NCBI GenBank assembly: GCA_024235735.1
Contig: JACKLU010000011.1
Location: 15,860 to 79,859, forward strand
Direction of reading: 5' to 3'
DNA: 64,000 bases
Source of the DNA: Burkholderiales bacterium
GTDB taxonomy: Bacteria > Pseudomonadota > Gammaproteobacteria > Burkholderiales > Nitrosomonadaceae
Positions 27,401 to 35,340 of this stretch are shown one piece after another; position 1 is the stretch's first letter, and the number at the start of each line of letters is the position of its first letter. Made by a program: the position numbers and the translations under genes. The notes beneath the pieces were generated by a model that made no database searches, had not been told where the DNA came from, and saw only the letters and a list, made by a program, of their open reading frames with translations.

Positions 27401-27567
27401 TGCCCATCATGTGGAGCACGGGCACCGGATCGGAAGTCATGCGGCGCATCGCCGCGCCCATGGTCGGCGGCATGCTGTCATCCACCCTGCTGACGTTGAT
27501 CGTCATTCCCGCGCTTTACGCACTGATCAAGGAATGGCAGCTGCGCAGACAATACAGCATGGCATAA
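24439..27567 (+). CDS. cusA: CusA-like heavy-metal RND efflux pump
   Basis: This 1042-residue inner-membrane pump uses the proton gradient to push Cu(I)/Ag(I) from the cytoplasm or periplasm into the CusC channel. It has the twelve-helix, two-loop RND layout. DAIPDLSDVQ, GGIAIAIGTMVDAAIVMIENAHK and MPIKNRIDMLATGI are heavy-metal-RND marks, the last around the central Met site. The start at 24439 is one base after the cusB stop. The whole cusCBA set forms a tight operon. Copper or silver is the likeliest substrate because of the CusF-like domain and Met motifs, but zinc or cobalt members share much of this sequence. Confidence 0.93.
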   Translation: MLNRVIEWSARNSFLVLLATVTLIAMSIYAVMRTPLDAIPDLSDVQIIIYTEYPGQAPQVVEDQITYPLSTAMLAVPKSKVVRGLSVFGASFIYVIFEDGTDIYWARTRVLEYLNFASGQMPAGVTPTLGPDATGVGWVYQYVVQSARHTLEELRTIQDWFVRYQLTKTQGVAEIASVGGFVKTYQVTIEPHKLQSYGIPITRVAEVIRASNRDVGGRIIEMAETEYILRGRGYLRGIADIENLVLKANAGTPVLVRDVAHVELAPDERRGIIELNGEGEAVSGIAVARYGQNALEVIDNLKHKIAEISSGLPDGVSLRAAYDRSDLINRAIDNLKQVLLEESFIVALVCIIFLMHVRSALVAIIMLPVGMLIAMGAMHLMDINSNIMSLGGIAIAIGTMVDAAIVMIENAHKHLERAGPDASRAQLVIDACREVGPALFFSLLIITVSFLPVFTLEAQEGRMFAPLAYTKTFAMAGAALLSITLVPVLMLLFIRGKITPENKNPVNRMLIGLYRPVIAWVMRWKKLTIATAVFALIASIYPALKLGGEFMPTLNEGSLLYMPITLPAISVTQAAELLQTQNRIIKSFPEVESVLGKAGRANTATDPAPLEMFETIINLKPEHEWRDGMTVDTLIAEMDAALQIPGVNNAWTMPIKNRIDMLATGIRTPIGIKVFGNDLEEIEQLAKRIESVIKTVPGTTSAYAERSTGGYYLDIEPDRLALARYGLGINDFLDIISLALGGEMLTTTVEGRERFSVNIRYPRELRQDPQAIATHVLMPLPDGGVVPLGQVANIRTVKAPPGIRTENALLSVYIFVDIRDRDIDSYVMAAQKAVDEQVKFPPGYYATWSGQFEYMQRAKEKLKLVIPLTLTLIFLLLYLNFRRLTETLIVMLSVPFALVGGVWLMWLLDYNLSVAAGVGFIALIGVAAETGVIMLVYLDQAWKKIKAQCAISGEKPSLANLYAAVMEGAVERVRPKIMTVVAIIAGLLPIMWSTGTGSEVMRRIAAPMVGGMLSSTLLTLIVIPALYALIKEWQLRRQYSMA

Positions 27568-27751
27568 CGATGAGTCATCGCAGGCGATAATCCATTCGCA
27601 CATGATCTCGACCGGCATTACCGGAGCGAACGGCTTGTTCTCCAAATGTGAAACAGCTAAATACCGCAGATCGAAGCCGGAAAATTTGATTTCACACATT
27701 ACGTGATAGACTGTTCCGTCAAGCGGAAGAAATCCAGTTTTCCTGTCGACC

Positions 27752-29113
27752 ATGAAACAAAAACCGTTTAACGCCAATATTGATTCCCGGGCCGCGCTAT
27801 CCACAGCCCGGCTTACACACCGGAAAATTCTGGTCCGGCTGTTTCTCGGCTGGCTGTTCCTTTGCATTGTAATCGGAGGCGCGATTTTATGGTCAGAAGT
27901 GCACCGCTTTCAGCGGTTCTCCCATCAGCTGGCTTTACATGAGTCAGCCATACTCAGCGATAAATTCATTTATGATCTGGCGCACCTCGATACAGCCTCG
28001 CAGCAGCATCTGACCAATCTCGCGCAGCAACTTGTGCGGCAGAATTTCCTCATCGTTGAGCTGTATGATCTCGACCAGCAGCTCAGAGTGGAGGCAGTTC
28101 GAGCGGGTGCAGAAGCGACAGAAAACTGGATTGGGCAGCATCGTCATCGGTTCCCGCAGCGAGGTGAATTTACGCACGAATTTCACTTTAAGGACGGAAA
28201 ATTATTCATTGTCGTTCTCGTACCGATAAAAGACAGTGGAATAACACCGGCAGGAACGATGGGGTATTTTGAAGGCATCTACCAGGTTGACGAAGAAACC
28301 TTGGAAACGATCAAGTCTGACCTGATCCGCACGTTGTTATTTGTTTCCATCAGTATCACATTTACCACGTTATTGATGTATCCCGTCATCATGACGCTCA
28401 ATCGAGGATTGATCCGCTTAGCCAACGATCTCCTGATGGGGAATCTGGAGTTAATGAATGTCTTGGGATGCGCCATTGCGGAACGCGATTCAGATACCAA
28501 TACCCACAATTACAGAGTAACCTACTACGCGCTGCGGCTGGGTGAAGCGATCGGCTTGCCGCGTAATGAAATACGCAATCTGATCATGGGCGCTTTTCTG
28601 CACGATGTCGGAAAAATCGGCATACGCGATCCGATTTTACTCAAGCCCGGGAAACTGACGCCACAGGAATTTGCAATCATGAAAACACACGTGCCGCTCG
28701 GAGTGGACATTCTGGAACAATCCAGCTGGATCAGCGGCGCACGGGATGTGGTCGAGTTTCACCATGAGAAATACGATGGCAGCGGCTATCCGAAAGGAGT
28801 TGAAGGTGACGCGATTCCATTGAGTGCGCGTATATTCGCTATCGCAGATGTATTTGACGCGCTGACTTCTGAGCGTCCCTACAAAAAATCATGGCCGATG
28901 AATGAGGCGATCAATCATATCGCGCAGAAAAGCAGCCAGCACTTTGATCCACGACTGGTGGATGTCTTTATAAAAATCGCACCCGCACTCTTCCATGAGC
29001 TGCGCAGTATGGAAGAATCGCAAATGGTCGCTATGATACAACACTGTATTGCCCGCCATTTTCTGATCACAATGGTTGATCACCCAGCGACCAAACACGC
29101 CGCACGTCTTTAA
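27752..29113 (+). CDS. HD-GYP domain protein, probable c-di-GMP phosphodiesterase
   Basis: This membrane signalling protein of 453 residues has a transmembrane helix at about 30-50, a periplasmic sensor domain to about 190, a second helix at about 195-215 and a cytoplasmic HD-GYP domain. The domain shows FLHDVGKIGIRDPILLKPGKL near residue 281 and HHEKYDGSGYPKG, which carry the HD and GYP motifs used to hydrolyse c-di-GMP. The ligand sensed is unknown. The gene stands alone, 184 bases after cusA, and is followed by a clear hairpin terminator. Confidence 0.9.
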   Translation: MKQKPFNANIDSRAALSTARLTHRKILVRLFLGWLFLCIVIGGAILWSEVHRFQRFSHQLALHESAILSDKFIYDLAHLDTASQQHLTNLAQQLVRQNFLIVELYDLDQQLRVEAVRAGAEATENWIGQHRHRFPQRGEFTHEFHFKDGKLFIVVLVPIKDSGITPAGTMGYFEGIYQVDEETLETIKSDLIRTLLFVSISITFTTLLMYPVIMTLNRGLIRLANDLLMGNLELMNVLGCAIAERDSDTNTHNYRVTYYALRLGEAIGLPRNEIRNLIMGAFLHDVGKIGIRDPILLKPGKLTPQEFAIMKTHVPLGVDILEQSSWISGARDVVEFHHEKYDGSGYPKGVEGDAIPLSARIFAIADVFDALTSERPYKKSWPMNEAINHIAQKSSQHFDPRLVDVFIKIAPALFHELRSMEESQMVAMIQHCIARHFLITMVDHPATKHAARL

Positions 29114-29150
29114 CAGGATGTTGAATCAGATTCCCGTGATATGATTCCGA

Positions 29151-29182
29151 CCGCATAGACGAAACGTCATGCGGTGGTTTTT
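29151..29182 (+). terminator. Rho-independent terminator after the HD-GYP gene
   Basis: The stem CCGCAT-A-GACG pairs with CGTC-ATGCGG (10 bp with one bulge) around an AAA loop, and is followed by TGG and a run of T. It lies 37 bases after the HD-GYP stop. Confidence 0.7.
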
Positions 29183-29355
29183 ATCACAGCCTCCTTTTGC
29201 GAACGCACGTATATTTTCCAGAATATTTCTGTACGGAAACACCCTGATCTATTTCCCCTGCCAATGTGATCAAGCTGCTCCGGAATACACTCAACAGCCG
29301 GAACGATAGCATCGGTCAGAAGTATGTCATTTCAATTCGCTTTCAGGAGGCAACC

Positions 29356-31293
29356 ATGATGAAAAGCAGATCAATATCCCCTGTTCTTCGTAAAAGTCTA
29401 CTACTTATCATCGCTGGCATCGCGTTTGTCGCACTGCATCCCGTGTCCGCCCAGGAAACCATCACGTTTCCTTCGCGATCGTCCGATCTGGCCAACGACA
29501 GCTACTGGACTGTCAGCGAGTTCGGCGAAGGCTGCTGCACAATCGACTTCAATATCCGGCGCTGGGATGGCGACAGCTGGAATAAAGGCACCGGATCAGC
29601 CACCAACAATCAGGACTATGACTGGAATACACCGCTGTACGCGCCGGCAAATGGTGTGATCGCGAGCTGCTGGCGTAATTTCCCGGATGATCCGCAGCCG
29701 GGTGTCAATCCACCCAACAACGCTATTTTCACCGGTGGCAATCATGCCGTGATTATTACCAACCAGGACAATGCCATTTCGATAGCCCACTTGAAATCGG
29801 GATCCATGCCGGCAAATCTCTGTCCACCGGATAACGGCAACGGACAAAACTATCCCGCCACCATCGCCAAAGAAGGCGCATGGCGCGTCGCCGCCTATAT
29901 CCAACCGGAAGACCGGCCACGCGTCACCGAAGGCGATTTTATCGGCAGAGCGGGCAATTCCGGTAATTCAAGCGGCCCGCACCTCCACATGTCGCTCAGC
30001 CCAGTCACCGGAACAGACAGCAAAGGCCGCGAAGCACTTGGATCGTCCGAAGCAATGCGGTTTCGCCACGCCTGGGGACACCGCTTTGAAGCTGGACAGC
30101 AGCACACATCCGATGGCTGGTACCGGCTGCGCGGCGGCGAATTCTCGGGAAACCCGGATTGCGCGACCTGGCAGGCGAATTCCCCCGATTGCGGTTTCAA
30201 GACGGTGCATCCCTCGCCTTATTTACGCCGCGCGGATGCCGAAGCCGGCGCCATCAAAGGCGGCGATACGCTGTTCATCTCCGGAAACCGGGCCGTTACC
30301 GCAACCATTGCCGCAAGCGATGACACTTTGAAGCTGATCGGCTGGGATCTGGTCGGCGTTGACGCGATAGTCCGCAAGGGCGATATCACAGCGGGTGCGA
30401 TCAAGGACGTCAAACTGTCAGAACCGACAGACGGCTACGTGCTTGCCGCCGTGCGTCAGTCAAACGACCTGCTGAAAATGATCGCCTACAAAGTGACGGT
30501 GACCGGCGGCTTTCAGCGCGTGCATGATCTTTCCGCAGGCAAAATCAGTGCGTTGTCCATGGTCACCACCGGCAGCGGAGACAAAAAGGCCATGACGGCA
30601 GTGCGCGATCAGGCGGGTAATCTCAAGGTGATCGCCTGGGATATCGATGTCGCAAACGATGGCACTGCCAAGGTTGTCCGGCTTGGCGACATCTCCGCCG
30701 GCGCTGTTTCCGCAGTTTCCATCGCGCGCGCCAGGAATTTCGACGGTGTTTTTGTGGGTGTCCGTGACAGCGCGGGTGACTTGAAAGTCATACCGTACAA
30801 AATGTCAGCGGACGGTAAAACCCTGACCCGCGGCGACGCAGCGCAGGCTGGCGCTGTTGGCAGCGTAATCGCCGTTGCGCCGCTGGCGAAAGGCGTTGCC
30901 ACCGCAGTGCGTGACAGCGACGGGAACCTGAGAGTGATCACCTGGTCGTCCAATGCAAACGGCGATATCGGCTCGCGCCGCGACACCGGCCTTGCCGGCA
31001 AGGTCAGCGAAATCAGCCTCCTGACCGCGCCACACGGCGACTCAAATCTGACGACTGTCGTGCGTAACGCCGAGGGTGATTTGATGCTCATCGGCTGGGC
31101 AGTCAATGATACCGGCACAAATCTGAGGCGCCTGGGTTCTTCGAAAGCGGGCAAGGCATCGCGGATTTCAGCAGATGTCGTTTCCCGTTCATATCCCGGA
31201 CTCGATCCGCGCGATATGATTCTGACAGGCGTCAGAACCGCATCCGGCGATTTGAAACTTATTACGTGGGATACGAATCTGGTCAATCCGTAA
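29356..31293 (+). CDS. Secreted M23-like protein with degenerate zinc site and C-terminal repeats
   Basis: The 645-residue product has a signal peptide (about 1-32, ending VSAQ). Residues 60-230 resemble an M23/LytM peptidoglycan endopeptidase, ending in the zinc motif PHLHM (His209 and His211). The other metal motif, HxxxD, reads N85-QDY-D89, so the first histidine is lost and the enzyme may be inactive or use another ligand. From about residue 290 on, seven or so repeats of 50-60 residues occur (ADxDxxLKVIAWD-like cores such as RDQAGNLKVIAWD and RDSAGDLKVIPYK), resembling beta-propeller blades. A strong AGGAGG at 29345-29350 supports the start at 29356. The role is unknown; cell-wall binding and surface display are plausible. 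Confidence 0.75.
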   Translation: MMKSRSISPVLRKSLLLIIAGIAFVALHPVSAQETITFPSRSSDLANDSYWTVSEFGEGCCTIDFNIRRWDGDSWNKGTGSATNNQDYDWNTPLYAPANGVIASCWRNFPDDPQPGVNPPNNAIFTGGNHAVIITNQDNAISIAHLKSGSMPANLCPPDNGNGQNYPATIAKEGAWRVAAYIQPEDRPRVTEGDFIGRAGNSGNSSGPHLHMSLSPVTGTDSKGREALGSSEAMRFRHAWGHRFEAGQQHTSDGWYRLRGGEFSGNPDCATWQANSPDCGFKTVHPSPYLRRADAEAGAIKGGDTLFISGNRAVTATIAASDDTLKLIGWDLVGVDAIVRKGDITAGAIKDVKLSEPTDGYVLAAVRQSNDLLKMIAYKVTVTGGFQRVHDLSAGKISALSMVTTGSGDKKAMTAVRDQAGNLKVIAWDIDVANDGTAKVVRLGDISAGAVSAVSIARARNFDGVFVGVRDSAGDLKVIPYKMSADGKTLTRGDAAQAGAVGSVIAVAPLAKGVATAVRDSDGNLRVITWSSNANGDIGSRRDTGLAGKVSEISLLTAPHGDSNLTTVVRNAEGDLMLIGWAVNDTGTNLRRLGSSKAGKASRISADVVSRSYPGLDPRDMILTGVRTASGDLKLITWDTNLVNP

Positions 31294-31325
31294 AAATTTC
31301 CGACTCATTCAGATTCAATAGCACG

Positions 31326-31396
31326 GTAGGATGTACCGACGTTAGGAGGCGCGTCAATTGTGAATGATGCGCTTCACTGCGTTCAGCACATCCTAC
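31326..31396. repeat. Palindrome-bounded 71-base repeat (GTAGGATGT family)
   Basis: The segment begins GTAGGATGT and ends ACATCCTAC, a perfect 9-bp inverted repeat, and contains AATGATGCGCTTCACTGCGT. It resembles the small palindromic repeats with GTAGGATG ends that are common in betaproteobacterial genomes. It lies in the 219-base gap between two convergent genes and may end both transcripts. Confidence 0.5.
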
Positions 31397-31512
31397 GGCC
31401 CTACGGCCCTTGACAACCCATACAGTTATTGGATACCACTTTCAGTTAGCGCAGTTCCCCCCCTGAATTTGCAAACAGCGAAATTCCAGCTTGCCCGGTT
31501 CTTTTCGACAGC

Positions 31513-32862
31513 TCACCCTAATCGTTCGATTTTAGCGCTTGCTGTTTCGATATGGCATTCAAGCGCGGCGATGCAGGGTTCGAATCGGCGGCTGAATCCG
31601 GTATTTACAGTAATCCTGGAAAGGAATCTGCGTGCGAGTTGCTCTGCAAACCGCCAGGTTTCATTGGTTACGCTAGCGCGAATATTCGCTTCTGAAAGCG
31701 TATCGGGTAATCCGCCGCCACTGCGGGGTGCAAAAGCCATCGATGTCATGTCGTACGCCGGCGCAATGGCGTAAGGTCGTCCATCCTCGGAAGTAAATGA
31801 CAGGTTACCGTTGTGCATATCAGTGTTGCCGATCAATATGCCGAAAGCCCACAGCAAATCCACCTGATCCAACGCTTCCGCGCAGATCGCACGGATCTCG
31901 CGGCTGGCAAGACGGCGCGCAATGACAGGCCAGTCACCAGCCCCCATTCCGATGAATTCGGCGTCCAGCGCAGCCATGGAAAGCAACGCACGCCGCCCCA
32001 GACTACCGATGCGATCAAAACGCTCAACTTCAAGGAAACGTTGACCACTGTGATCGACTATTCGCGTTTTAGCGGCAAGAATACCGGCGTCACGCAGCGT
32101 ATCCAGCGCGATATGCTCGACCAGCAACAAATCGCGCCAGCGTTCGCTGACAGGATTCTGTTCCAGTTCACTAAACTTCACAAGAACATGCCGAGGACCA
32201 TCGGATGTCATGGCATAGGCGGTGAACTTGGGTTGCTCGCCTCCGGCTGACGATCCAGGCATTCCTCCTCGGACCGCTTCCAGTGCCAGCCGCGCATATT
32301 TTCCGGTTTTGTGTTCTTCCGGAATTGGATCAACGACGGGCGCGTTAAGAAAACGATCCCGCGCATGATCACCCAATAACAGATTCCCGACCACATCATG
32401 GCCATGCGCAAGCAGCGCACGCAGAACATGCGCATCGGCCCAGTATTTGGGATTCTCCGGAAGACCCAGTTCGACACCATAGCGAGCAGCATAGGCCCGT
32501 CCAAGATACCCTTGAGGGCGCATATCGAACAACCACCATGGCAGGCCGTCGCTATGCAAAGTTTTGCCGTCGTCCTGGCGCATAACGAATCCTTCCCGAC
32601 GCACCGCAATCAATATTCCCAATTGTTGTATCCGTCCTTCCGCATCGACCCGGTAAACCGGAATGTCCGGCAGATCGCGCTTATTATCGCGCAGTGCGTA
32701 TTGAATAGATCGAGCAGCGCCAATTCGTACGATCTCATCACCAAGTTCACTCAGCGCACGCGAGATAGTCGGCTGACTAACTTCAATTATTTCATATAAT
32801 TGACTTGCAGATAACGGCCCGCCAGATAACTGCATTCGAATAATTTCGGCGTATGATGGCAT
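31513..32862 (-). CDS. HipH/YjjJ-like HipA-family kinase with its own winged-helix domain
   Basis: This 449-residue protein joins an N-terminal winged helix-turn-helix (about 1-75: SASQLYEIIEVSQPTISRALSELGDEI) to a HipA-type kinase body. The ATP-binding region shows SSAGGEQPKF. Catalytic-type Asp348 lies in GNTDMHNGNL and metal-type Asp371 lies in APAYDMTS. Its size and order fit YjjJ (HipH) of E. coli, a HipA homologue with toxin activity that lacks a separate HipB. No antitoxin gene is adjacent here either. The HTH may let the protein regulate itself, and an AT-rich inverted repeat covers its start. Its targets are unknown. Confidence 0.88.
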   Translation of the reverse strand: MPSYAEIIRMQLSGGPLSASQLYEIIEVSQPTISRALSELGDEIVRIGAARSIQYALRDNKRDLPDIPVYRVDAEGRIQQLGILIAVRREGFVMRQDDGKTLHSDGLPWWLFDMRPQGYLGRAYAARYGVELGLPENPKYWADAHVLRALLAHGHDVVGNLLLGDHARDRFLNAPVVDPIPEEHKTGKYARLALEAVRGGMPGSSAGGEQPKFTAYAMTSDGPRHVLVKFSELEQNPVSERWRDLLLVEHIALDTLRDAGILAAKTRIVDHSGQRFLEVERFDRIGSLGRRALLSMAALDAEFIGMGAGDWPVIARRLASREIRAICAEALDQVDLLWAFGILIGNTDMHNGNLSFTSEDGRPYAIAPAYDMTSMAFAPRSGGGLPDTLSEANIRASVTNETWRFAEQLARRFLSRITVNTGFSRRFEPCIAALECHIETASAKIERLG

Positions 32863-32893
32863 TAATATGAATTAATATTTGAATAAATTAATG
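32860..32893 (-). promoter_or_regulatory. AT-rich inverted repeat at the hipH-like start, possible operator
   Basis: CATTAAT and ATTAATG form a 7-bp inverted repeat separated by 20 bases, with further AATTAAT copies inside. The left arm overlaps the start codon of the HipH-like gene. The composition differs sharply from the coding region. It may be a binding site for the winged-helix domain of the kinase; this is inference. Confidence 0.35.
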
Positions 32894-33340
32894 AATAGAT
32901 ATTATAGATAAAAATGAAAACCATGCCAAAAATTCTGCATGAAAAATTCACCCGTTAGCCACCCTCAGTCACTGTCCCGGGAAAAATTTTCGCCTTGCGA
33001 CGATACATTCATCATCAATTTCACCATTGCAAAACCGTCTTGCTGAATACCTCGCGCACAATAAGGATCAGATCATTTATCGTGCATGTCGTATCAGGTG
33101 TCACTTCATTCTTTCAAGCCGCTTTCTCCGTCTGCAGTCAGAGATACAGGCCACTTATTTCACACCGGCACCAGCATAGGATGAACCTTATGATTACATC
33201 CATGTCTATAAGCCATAATTTATATACAAGGAATCAAAGCTGATGAGATAAAACAATCCATGCCGCCAAATGATGACAGAAATCCAGGTCAATCCAATTG
33301 AGTGCAACATAACCTAAACTTCTTTGTAAAGGTGATGAAA
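32894..33340. other. Intergenic region between hipH-like gene and ctaG
   Basis: About 450 bases lie between two divergent genes. The first part is AT-rich and fits a promoter region for the - strand kinase. I see no convincing gene: an 82-codon frame at 32995-33243 has a composition unlike a real protein. No repeat or RNA was recognised. Confidence 0.45.
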
Positions 33341-33904
33341 ATGATAAACGACAGCAACCATGAAACAACGATCGAGAGCGTGGCTGAGGATAATTCAACG
33401 ATACTGAAAAAGCTGTTTTTCTTCAGCATGATCATGTTTGGTTTCAGTTATGCGATGGTTCCAATGTATGAAAAGATCTGCGAAGTGACTGGCATTCGCC
33501 AGCCCGTGGCAAATTTGGACGCGGTGACTCAGGAAACCCGTGCGCCAGACATGACGCGGGAGATTGCAGTAGAGTTCGACGCCAATATCCACAGCGCCGC
33601 TTTACAGTTCAAGCCATTACAATCCAGCATCAAAACACACCCTGGGGAGTATACGGAAATCATCTATGAAGTCAGAAACAACGCAAATGTTGCCATTACC
33701 GGTCAGGCAATACCCAGTTACAGTCCGCGTAACCTGGAAAAATATTTGAAAAAAATCGAATGCTTCTGCTTTACCAAACAAGTCATCGAGCCGGGTGAAG
33801 TTAAACAGATGCCGGTTAAGTTCGCCATCGACCCCCAATTCCCTGCCGACATCAACACTGTAACCATTTCCTATACATTCTTTGTCGTGGAATCGGATAG
33901 TTAA
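33341..33904 (+). CDS. ctaG: Cytochrome c oxidase copper chaperone CtaG/Cox11
   Basis: CtaG inserts copper into the Cu(B) site of haem-copper oxidases. The 187-residue protein has one transmembrane helix (LFFFSMIMFGFSYAMVPMYEKI), the conserved ICEVTG cysteine just outside the membrane and the ECFCF copper motif about 100 residues on, with the beta-sandwich of the family between. I choose ATG 33341, since AAAGG ends eight bases before it; ATG 33335 is too close to that site. No oxidase subunit genes flank it, so this copy is isolated. A strong terminator follows. Confidence 0.9.
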   Translation: MINDSNHETTIESVAEDNSTILKKLFFFSMIMFGFSYAMVPMYEKICEVTGIRQPVANLDAVTQETRAPDMTREIAVEFDANIHSAALQFKPLQSSIKTHPGEYTEIIYEVRNNANVAITGQAIPSYSPRNLEKYLKKIECFCFTKQVIEPGEVKQMPVKFAIDPQFPADINTVTISYTFFVVESDS

Positions 33905-33952
33905 GCAAGATAGAGGGAATGCTCAAGCAGATTATCTGCGCTCAATCCGGCC

Positions 33953-33986
33953 CGCGCCGTCTGTAGAGACGGCGCGAGCTTTTTTA
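33953..33986 (+). terminator. Strong Rho-independent terminator after ctaG
   Basis: A perfect 10-bp stem, CGCGCCGTCT paired with AGACGGCGCG around a GTAG loop, is followed by AGC and a run of six T. It lies 49 bases after the ctaG stop and faces the convergent methyltransferase gene. Confidence 0.85.
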
Positions 33987-34070
33987 TCGGGTGCACACAT
34001 ACCCATACAGACCGCACCTGACTCCGGCTTTGCGGATTGACAAAAATGGCGGTGACTTCATCACGCAGCA

Positions 34071-35195
34071 TCAACCTGCAAAAGGTACGGCCCTGATCAA
34101 GTAAGCGTGGACATCAAGGCTGTCACGGCGGAGTTTCAGCCCCGGCGTATTCCATTGCGCTACCCAATCCGGCGGACAAGGCAGTTGTACCGTTTCCCAG
34201 ACTTCAGCTTTGAGACCCACGCGCAACAACATGTCTTCTATCGTCTGCCGTGTAAAAAAACGGACATGGGTGTAGCAGTGAATGCCTGCGGGCGCCCAGT
34301 CCCAGCGCCCTTCCAGCAAATCGGCCACCACCGACCAGTGCCCGACGTTTGGCAAAGACATCACGATAGCACCGGTAGGGCTGAGCAGACTTTTTGCATG
34401 TAGCAAGGCCTGCTCGGGATCGACCAGATGCTCCAGCACATCCAGAAAACTGATGCCGTCGTAACGGTCCGGAGTTTGCCAGTCAAAAAACGAACCGACC
34501 CAAACCTGATCGATACCAGACCTGGCGCGTGCTATCGCCGCCGCACCGGGTGCAAGTTCCACCAGCTGCGTGAATACATCGGGATGCGCCGCTTTGACTG
34601 CCGACAAAAAGCCGCCTTCCCCACCACCGACATCGAGCATTTTCCGCATGCCAGCAGGCAGCAGCGGCAGGACTTCACGGCGTTCGCAGCCAAAGTAGCC
34701 GCTGGCATCGTGTACCCAGGCGCCGGCAACACGAACGGCTTGCGCCGCACCGGCCAAATAACGTTGCCATCCGGCGCGGCTTGCCAGACCAAATTTGGCG
34801 GCATGATCCGCCGCGACAGGGACGGAACGAACAGAGTGCCCGGCGACAAAACGTTCCATGCCCCGCATCGTTGCGTAACCGGGTGCAGGCATGGGCGCCG
34901 GATTTTCCGAATCACAGGCCCAGGCAACATCCACACCCGGATCCAAAGCCTTATACAGTCGCGCCAGACAATCCCGGTCAGGTGAAATCCACGGACTTTC
35001 GACCCACAACACCAGATCCTGATCGTTGCCGGCGGGTATCGACGCCAAGCCTTGGGCGAGCGTCATCCCCGAGACCATCCGCGTCCGGGACGACCACAGA
35101 CTTTGCAACAAACGCATGCCAAACCGGGCATCCGCCGAATCAGGCGGCTCCTGGCCGAGAACTACGGTATCGATGTGTATTGGCTTGGTCATCAT
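34071..35195 (-). CDS. SAM-dependent methyltransferase with an extra N-terminal domain
   Basis: The 374-residue protein has a class I methyltransferase fold in its second half: MLDVGGGEGGFL is motif I, VELAPGAAAIARAR is motif II and LDVLEHLVDPEQAL is the post-motif segment of the Methyltransf_23 group. The first 165 residues have no clear family; they show a GT-like DLVLWVESPWISPDRDCL segment. Together this looks like the two-part proteins of glycan or small-molecule modification. ATG codons at 35195 and 35192 are adjacent. The gene is alone on this strand. Substrate unknown. Confidence 0.78.
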   Translation of the reverse strand: MMTKPIHIDTVVLGQEPPDSADARFGMRLLQSLWSSRTRMVSGMTLAQGLASIPAGNDQDLVLWVESPWISPDRDCLARLYKALDPGVDVAWACDSENPAPMPAPGYATMRGMERFVAGHSVRSVPVAADHAAKFGLASRAGWQRYLAGAAQAVRVAGAWVHDASGYFGCERREVLPLLPAGMRKMLDVGGGEGGFLSAVKAAHPDVFTQLVELAPGAAAIARARSGIDQVWVGSFFDWQTPDRYDGISFLDVLEHLVDPEQALLHAKSLLSPTGAIVMSLPNVGHWSVVADLLEGRWDWAPAGIHCYTHVRFFTRQTIEDMLLRVGLKAEVWETVQLPCPPDWVAQWNTPGLKLRRDSLDVHAYLIRAVPFAG

Positions 35196-35340
35196 ATAAA
35201 AAAGATCGTGAAAAATTTAAACAGACTCAAAAAAAACAACAGTGACAAAATGCATCCGCATGTTTTCGCGGGTGCGATTCTTGTGTCAAAGCCTTATACT
35301 GCACGGTTGATTCATCCGGAAATATTTTCCATACGCATCC

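Noticed and set aside
27478..27867. A 129-codon - strand frame covering the end of cusA and the start of the HD-GYP gene
   Set aside because: It overlaps two well-supported + strand genes at both ends. Only about 60 residues in the middle look protein-like, and there is no start site of good quality.
31570..31590. GGTTCGAATC-like bases resembling a tRNA T-loop
   Set aside because: They lie inside the HipH-like coding region and no acceptor or anticodon stem could be built around them. No tRNA or rRNA was recognised in the window.
32995..33243. An 82-codon frame upstream of ctaG
   Set aside because: Composition (many His, Ser and Arg, no domain) is that of random sequence in an AT-rich spacer.
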